A stretch of 64,000 nt of DNA, taken from Thamnaconus septentrionalis (lineage: Eukaryota > Chordata > Actinopteri > Tetraodontiformes > Monacanthidae). Location of the stretch: positions 1,418,466-1,482,465 of the forward strand of contig CM020514.1 of the NCBI GenBank assembly GCA_009823395.1, given 5' to 3'. The translations under genes and the position numbers were made by a program. This document shows positions 57,796-64,000 of the stretch, one piece after another (position 1 is the stretch's first letter; the number at the start of each line of letters is the position of its first letter). The notes below the pieces were generated by a model. That model saw nothing but the letters and a program-made list of their open reading frames with translations, was not told where the DNA came from and ran no database searches.

Positions 57796-58065
57796 TTCAT
57801 TCATTCATTCATCTTCTATACCCGCTTATTCCTGTTCAGGGTCACGGGGGTCTGCTGGAGCCTATCCCAGCTGTCTTAGGGCGAAGGCAGGGTACACCCT
57901 GGACAAGTCGCCAGTTCATCGCAGGGCCAAAACCTCAGAATACATTCATCTCATTCATTCATCTTCTATACCCGCTTATTCCTGTTCAGGGTCACGGGGG
58001 TCTGCTGGAGCCTATCCCAGCTGTCTTAGGGCGAAGGCAGGGTGACACCCTGGACAAGTCGCCAG
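57796..58065 (-). mobile_element. Tandem dimer of a Rex3/RTE-like LINE 3' tail
   Basis: Two near-identical units (about 57797-57932 and 57953-58065), each with (ATTC)n, 'cccgcttattcctgttcagg' and 'ctggagcctatcccagctgt'. The pair is flanked by an exact 13-bp duplication, acatagagctaca (57783-57795 and 58066-58078), the signature of target-primed retroposition. Minus orientation with a GAAT-type tail. Confidence 0.8.
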
Positions 58066-58809
58066 ACATAGAGCTACAACAAAATTAAAATTTTAGTTTT
58101 TGAAAAAAAAGAATAAGATTCTCACATAACTCCACAATACAATTCTTAATAACAGAACACATTTAATATCAAAATTATAAATTGCAGTTGCTTAATTGAT
58201 TTAGTTACCCAATTCAAATCTGTCTCGAGCTCCTCTTCCCCACAGAATTGACATCTGTCTGACAGGTCATCTGTTAAAAGAAACAGAAAGCAAGGGAAAA
58301 TGAAGAGCAAGCCTGATTTTTCTTATGTATCCACATTGTCATACTATTTAAGTACCTTTTGAATAATTGTGATTGTTAACAGAGTGCAACTAAACAGCGG
58401 CTTTGCATTGTGAATCCAAAGAGAAGAGAAGGATAAACACTGAAATAAAACACGGACAGGAGACGCTCTGCAGTTTCTCCAAGTCACCTACACACAACTG
58501 AACACAGCTGCGGGTGCGAGTGCAAGGCTTTTTATTAGACACGCCCATATAAGAAAGTTGGCCTGTCAATCTAGCAATCAGTCAAATAAGTCAATAAACA
58601 TAACATCATAACATAACATTAAGTTTACCCATCATAAACATAAAACTCAAATAACAGCTAAACATTTAATAATTAGGAGCACCAACTCAACACCGCCACT
58701 TGCTCTCACATTATTACATCAAAAAAAAAAAAAACACTTTTCCAGTTCCTTTTAGGTTTGTTTGTTTTGGTTTTTTTTTCAGTTATCTCCAAACATAAAC
58801 TTGGCAAAC

Positions 58810-58947
58810 TTTTCATTCATTCATTCATCTTCTATACCCGCTTATTCCTATTCAGGGTCACGGGGGTTTGCTGGAGCCTATCCCAGCTGTCTTAGGGCGA
58901 AGGCAGGGTGACACCCTGGACAAGTCGCCAGTTCATCGCAGGGCACT
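58810..58947 (-). mobile_element. Third Rex3/RTE-like tail copy
   Basis: It has the same (ATTC)n, CCCGCTTATTCC and GGAGCCTATCCCAGCTGTC words as the dimer at 57796. 'cttggcaaactt' repeats on both sides (58799-58810 and 58947-58958), a probable target duplication. It lies in the 3' tail of the copia element. Confidence 0.75.
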
Positions 58948-58948
58948 T

Positions 58949-60867
58949 GGCAAACTTAATCAACTTAAATTTTGTTGCAGGTTTGGTCATTAGATCTGCA
59001 ACCATCTGATCAGTAAGACAACACTCTAAGATTATTTTCCCATCGTTCACAGTGGATCTTATGAAGTGGTACTTGATGTCCACGTTTGCACCTCTGTCTA
59101 CTGACACGATTTCTGGCTAAGGTAACAGTACCTTGGTTATCCTCATACACCTTAGGTGATGCATATAGATGTTTATCTATGCCCTCTAAAAGTTGTGTGA
59201 GGTACAGACATTCTTGGATGGTAGCGGCAAGTGCAATATACTCTGACTCAGTGCTACAGTTGGCTGCTTTTTGGTCTTCCGTGACACTAAAGTGCCGCTC
59301 TTGTTTAAGCTAATACAATAACCCGATGTACTTCGTCTGTCATTGGCATCAGCAGCCCAATCTGCATCACTACATGCTTGTATACCCAGATTCTCATTAC
59401 TTTTCCTGTAACACAACTTTTTGTTACTTGTGCCTTTGAGATACCTCAGTACATGTTTAACTGTACTCTATTGCTGTTCGGTAGGTTCAGTAAAATATTG
59501 TGACAATTTGCTTACGACAAAGCTCAAATCGGGTCTGGTGCAGACAGTTAAATAGATGAGGCTCCCTACTGCCTCCCTGTATCTTGTGACATCATTCATC
59601 AGTGCTGCCTCATCCGTATAGTTCAGTTTTTGTTCACACGGTGTAGATCTAGGCTTACAATTCTGCATGTTGAACCTCTCCAGGATTTTTCCCACATATT
59701 TTGTATGCATGTCTTTCACAACCTTCAATGCATTGTCATCACTACCTGCAATGATCAAGTCATCAATCCAAATTGCCATGATCACCTTATCATGTTCTGT
59801 TTCCCTTGTGTAAATACAGTGATCAGCCTGGTTCTGTGCTAAGTTGTTTTGGGTTAGATAGTCATGCAAAACCTTGTTCCAGTTCCTGCCAGATTGCTTT
59901 AACCCATACAGTGACCTCTGTTGCTTACACACCAACTTTTCATTTGTGTGAGATTTCACCTCATATCCTTCTGGCTGTTCCACGTAAATCTCACAGTCAA
60001 TTGGTGCAATTAAGTAGGCTGTTTTTACATCCATTTGATGCAAAATCAAATCTTCTTGTGCTGCCTTCCGCATCAGCACTCTAATACACGTCAAACTAGC
60101 AGTAGGAGAAAATGTCTCCTCATAATCTCCCATCTTTTGACTGTATCCCTTGGCAACATATCAGGCCTTGTATTTCTCAGATCCATCAGGATTGTTTTTA
60201 ATAGCATAAACCCATCTACCCCCCACTGCTTTCTTACCCTCAGGCAAGTTGGTTAGGGTGAACGTGTTGTTCTCTACTTCTGGACTTGTGCTGTACAAAG
60301 TCATCTACAGGTGTTCGGTTAGTTTCCGTCTGCTGCCCTACACTTGTTTTAACCCCAAATTTTACCACCCTGTGCTTTTGCACTTTATTAGTGTCAGGAA
60401 AATAGATAATATATGCTGGACTGTTTTTACCAAAATTAAAAACACAATTTTCACACCTTGGACCTAGTTTTCTTTTGTTTTGTTCATAAACAAAACATTC
60501 TGACCCTTTGACCTTGCCGTATGGGGCTGTATCAGCTAAAAGCTTTTCTGTAGCTAGTACTGTGTCACTTTGTGTCTCTGTGGGGGTTTGTTTGTTGGGC
60601 CCTTAATTTTCATGCCATCAACAACACTTTGTAACCTCTGAATGTCATCATAGTCGCAGTGCCCCATAATTTCATGCCATGTTTGCATATCAAAACATCC
60701 CCTGCATTGGTCATCAAATTCATCATCACCATCATCATCATCGTTATTATTTGCTGTGTGCAAGTAATATAGTCTGTCATGTACATGAATGTGGAATTTC
60801 GTACCGTCTCTCTGGATCAAAACGTTCTTCCCTTTCTTGAAGATCACAGTGGCTCTGCTTGCAGTGG
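58949..60867 (-). pseudogene. Ty1/copia retrotransposon remnant, minus strand
   Basis: Minus-strand order: gag-pre-integrase (CFDMQTWHEIMGHCDYDDIQ, about 60690); most of the integrase core missing; integrase tail (YIIYFPDTNKVQKHRVVKFG, about 60350); reverse transcriptase (MDVKTAYLIAPIDCEIYVEQ, about 60030; active-site box AIWIDDLIIAG, about 59770); RNase H (ACSDADWAADANDRRSTSGY, about 59370) and C-terminal KYHFIRSTVNDGKI (about 59070). Stops and a frame change near 59460 and 59250 break it. At 60868 it is cut by a gypsy LTR, and its gag half was not found beyond. Confidence 0.88.
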
Positions 60868-61025
60868 TGTTTGTGTGTGTGTGACAATAAAGAGACACGA
60901 GACGGCAGTGTATGTTCTGTTGATGCTGTATTCAACTGACTGCCGGGACGTAACACCAGCGCACTTCCGCCCGTGCCGCTGGGGCATACCATTGCAAGAG
61001 GGGGGCAATACCACAATCCCTAACA
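60868..61025 (-). mobile_element. Short (158-bp) 3' LTR of a gypsy element, inserted in copia
   Basis: On the minus strand it starts TGTTAGGGATTGTGG, right after a purine tract AAAGGGGAGA, and ends CACACACAAACA. AATAAA-like 'tctctttattgtc' is on the minus strand near 60890. It abuts copia coding sequence directly. Confidence 0.75.
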
Positions 61026-62867
61026 TCTCCCCTTTAATAGATGAAAACACATACATTGCTGAAACCCTTAAAGCAAAGTGCAGAAATAGTAATGACCAAC
61101 CATTAGTGCAAATAAACATCCTTTCAGTATTCAAACAGAAAACCCGTTTCACAAAGCAATCAATAAAAGTATTCAAACATTTCACATCCTTTTTGTTTGT
61201 TTTTTTTAGAACCTGTGCATCAACAACACAAACAAATCGGTCCAAGGCACTCTTCATACAGTAATCAAGATAAACAGACAACAAAAGTACAGTTCCACCT
61301 AAAGATCCAGTCTATTCGGCGCTCTAACCAGCCGGCCACTGGCCGTCCTGTGTCCCACCACAGGTGGTGGCGGTCACGTCGTCAGTGACGGTTCCAGACC
61401 TGGGCTGGTGCAGGTAACTTCGCTTACGCGGTCCGACCTCCGGGGCACCCGTGCCCGCGTCATTGCAGTTGTCCGTCACGTTGCCGGGTGGACCGGCAGG
61501 TCGCTCCTCGGGTGTGCTGCTTTACTCTGGTGGGTTGTGTTGCTCTGGGGGGCGCTCGGTAGCGTCCCTCTCTGCCGGTCGCAGGTCCACCCGGTTGTGG
61601 CAGTGTAATGTCCCCTCTGCATCCACCAAATACGATCTGGGACCCACCTGCTGCAGGCAGACCCCTCTTCACCACCTGCCTGTCCTGTCCCCAGGCAGGG
61701 GCTTCATCCTTATGTCCTGTCCAGTACACAGTTCAGGCAGGTCTCTGGCAGACTTGTCATACCAGAGCTTGGCTGTCTGGTGTTTTGCTCATAGCTTGTT
61801 TGAGACCCCAGTGACCACGCTCGGCTCCAAGAGCGTGTCAGTGACTGGGAGCGGAGTCCTCAACCTGCGAGACATCAACCTCTGTGCAGGGCTGCTGTGC
61901 ATTCCCTCCGTGGGCAGCGTGTTCCTCCACTGTAAAATGGCCAGCCATGGGTCGTCACCTGCGCCGGCCGCCTTCTTGCATATGTTTTTCACTATCTTCA
62001 CGGCTGACTCGGCCTTACCATTCGATTTTGGATGCCTGGGGGAGGACTTGACATGATCAAAGTCCCACTCCTTTGCAAATCTCCTGAACGTCTCGCAGTC
62101 AAACTGACTGCCACAATCCGTTATCACCCGATCTGGTTGCCCATGACGCGCAAACTGGGCCCTGCTCCTCAGCACTGTGGTCTCCGCTGACAGATCTGGG
62201 AACAGCTCTATTTCCCAGAAATCTGAATAATGGTCAACAATGATCAGAAAGTCTTTGCCTGCCTGTTTGAACAGATCCATCCTGAGGATCGTGTAGGAAG
62301 TGCATGGGACATCATTGTTTCCCGCTGCTGCTCGTGTGCGTATTCATTCCACGCCGAGCACTGACTCACATAGTCTTTGATCTCGCTGTGCGTGTCGGGC
62401 CAGTACAGTGTGTCCCTGGCCTGCCTGTAGCAGGCATTGCCGCCTACATGGCTAGCATGGATGCGTTTCAACATCTCTGCGCGCAATGACTTCGGCACTA
62501 TGACTCTCTGACTTCTGTATAGAACTCTCATCGCTCACACCCAGCACCAGTCTGTCTCTTATCAGATCCTCTCTGAGTTGTCCATCGGAGGCAGCCTTCT
62601 CCCTCAACTTCGTCACAAAAGCATCAATGGGCTCCCCTTCATCTTGCTTGCAGATGCCAAACATATATCTCTTGAATATGATGTTCCTGGCTGGCTTGAA
62701 ATATTCATCCAATGCATCAAGAATAACTGTAGGGTCCCTCCCCTGCTCTGCAGAAAATCTTAAGTTGTGTTTGTATATGTGACGGCATTCACTGCCCATG
62801 ACTCTTCGCAGAGTGGCTGCCTGTACCTCTTTTGCTTTGTCCTGTAGTCCTGTTGCCAGTACATAAA
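61026..62867 (-). pseudogene. Internally deleted Ty3/gypsy element (gag joined to integrase)
   Basis: Minus strand: gag (HNLRFSAEQGRDPTVILDAL, FKRYMFGICKQDEGEPIDAF, 62560-62780) runs into integrase zinc-finger sequence (VIVPKSLRAEMLKRIHASHV, about 62500) at about 62520. Nucleocapsid, protease, reverse transcriptase and RNase H are absent. The integrase core follows (FLIIVDHYSDFWEI with first Asp; VITDCGSQFDCE with second; SSPRHPKSNGKAESAVKIVK with Glu; 62240-61960), then a C-terminal domain to about 61400. A stop separates MDLFKQ from the upstream frame. It could only move with help from another copy. Confidence 0.88.
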
Positions 62868-62965
62868 AATAATAAATAAATAAAACTTTATTTGTACAGC
62901 GCTAAATCACAATCAAAGGCGTCTCAAAGCGCTTTATACAATCAGAGGGAACCAACCAGGCCCAT
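62868..62965. mobile_element. Dispersed 'GTACAGCGCTAAATCAC' repeat, short copy
   Basis: 'tttgtacagcgctaaatcac' and 'tcaaagcgctttatacaatc' match the first 100 bp of the copies at 33183 and 50344. A-rich 'ataataaataaataaa' precedes it. It truncates the gypsy gag. Confidence 0.75.
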
Positions 62966-64000
62966 GCATAGTCCTCGAATTCTACTCTGAAGTTGTCCCA
63001 GCTGCTTGCCAGGTCCCCACTCATCTTCATCTCCACTACACGCATACAAACACACACACACCCACACACACTGCAATATACTTCTTACTGTACAAACAAA
63101 AATAAACAAACAATTTAACGAATAAACAAAAAAAAAAAACAACTGGCTGAAAGAGTCTCTAGACCCATTAAATTAATACAAATGATCATCGTTCAGAATA
63201 ATAAAATGACAACACTCTAAAGGCGACTCACTCGGAAGAGCCCGCGGTACGACCGCCCAATCATTGAGCGGGAGAGGGAGAGGTTGAAAACCACAGAGTG
63301 CGTTCGAGAGAGCCAAAGCAGCAGGGGGTCCAGGCGATGAGGAGCTGACTGCGGTCTCACCCGCCCAACGTTACGTCGTGGCGCCTCACTTGAGGGAGCT
63401 CCCGATGGGGCGACACGACTCACTGGCGCCAGAACAGCCGTACTACCACACTTTGGCACGTAAGTGGACAGAAGGGGCTGCAGCACGCATTACTGCGCCC
63501 TACCTGTGCGCGGCAGGACGCAGCGCCCGCCCTCGCAGCTGACACTCTGGATGGGGAAACACAGCTCAACGGCACCGGCCGTTCGTCACGCTGCAGCAAG
63601 CACAAACTGTGTCACGGCGCACACCCGACACTTTAACTCTTTAAGAGGGAGCGGTGCGCATTGCTGTGCCTTATCTGCGTGCTGCAACACGGCGTGCACC
63701 TTTACAATCCACGGACTCAGACGCCTCGGAGCCAGCGTGTATTTGAAGACAACCCCAACAGCAGTGCAGCCACGGCACAACAACGTTCCCAGCTCTGCCA
63801 CGCCAGGCCACAGCCCCCACGGTGTGAGCGCAGCCGGAAGAGAAAGAACAGGAGCCAGGTGGAGGTGGTTCCCTATGTAGAGGCTCGCTCCCCGCCCAGC
63901 AATCAAGATAATGGGCAAACGGAGCACAGGTGCGGAGGAGCAAGCTGCACCCCGGCCACATCCACCCCCACCTTTTGGATCGTCGCCCTGACGATAGATC
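62966..64000. other. Unassigned GC-rich end of the window, possibly an LTR
   Basis: 63200-64000 is GC-rich and resembles the untranslated leader or LTR of a fish gypsy element in style, but no termini or coding motif was identified. The open frames there show no family resemblance. Confidence 0.3.

Noticed and set aside
63217..63961. Several 60-140 codon frames near the window end
   Set aside because: GC-rich sequence keeps frames open on both strands; none shows a motif or codon pattern of a gene.

Overview
This window is vertebrate nuclear DNA, almost certainly from a teleost fish. The genes are split into short exons with GT-AG introns, the introns are full of (CA/GT)n and polypyrimidine microsatellites, and the dispersed repeats are fish-type (hAT MITEs, Tc1, Rex3-like tails, gypsy, BEL, copia, Harbinger). 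There are no operons or prokaryotic signals. The gene order slc37a1(+) - pde9a(+) - wdr4(-) matches the block I know from human 21q22.3, which supports the assignments. The species cannot be named from the sequence alone.

Gene-bearing half (1-33 kb). Positions 212-3367 hold the last six coding exons of slc37a1, a sugar-phosphate/phosphate exchanger of the endoplasmic reticulum. After a CpG-rich promoter, pde9a (cGMP phosphodiesterase 9A) runs from 6380 to 26817. I resolved 18 coding-exon positions that join in frame to a 509-residue protein with all catalytic residues present. One position is filled by two tandem alternative exons of exactly 75 bp. wdr4, the non-catalytic partner of METTL1 in tRNA m7G46 methylation, lies on the minus strand in 11 exons (32590 to 29049) that join to 397 residues. 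A roughly 100-bp piece of wdr4 exon 9 also sits in a pde9a intron, antisense to wdr4 mRNA. A short candidate exon head-to-head with wdr4 (32876-32935) may be the start of ndufv3, but only synteny suggests this.

Repeat-bearing half (33-64 kb). Beyond wdr4 I find no intact host gene. In order it holds: a dispersed repeat; a 12-copy minisatellite of about 65 bp with internal palindromes; a broken hAT/ZBED transposase; a chromodomain gypsy element with its 3' LTR; a Harbinger transposase fragment; two solo LTRs bracketing a Harbinger-like element that carries only the Myb/SANT gene; exons of a broken multi-exon gene that may belong to a HECT/G2E3-like family; a BEL/Pao element carrying a solo LTR and a MITE; a gypsy element with a PNMA-like gag; a Rex3-like tail dimer; and a copia element interrupted by an internally deleted gypsy. 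Many insertions keep exact target-site duplications, so their order of arrival can be read.

Limits. Exon borders come from reading splice sites, reading phase and remembered protein families. No alignment or database search was run. TE family names are at superfamily level unless a motif is cited.
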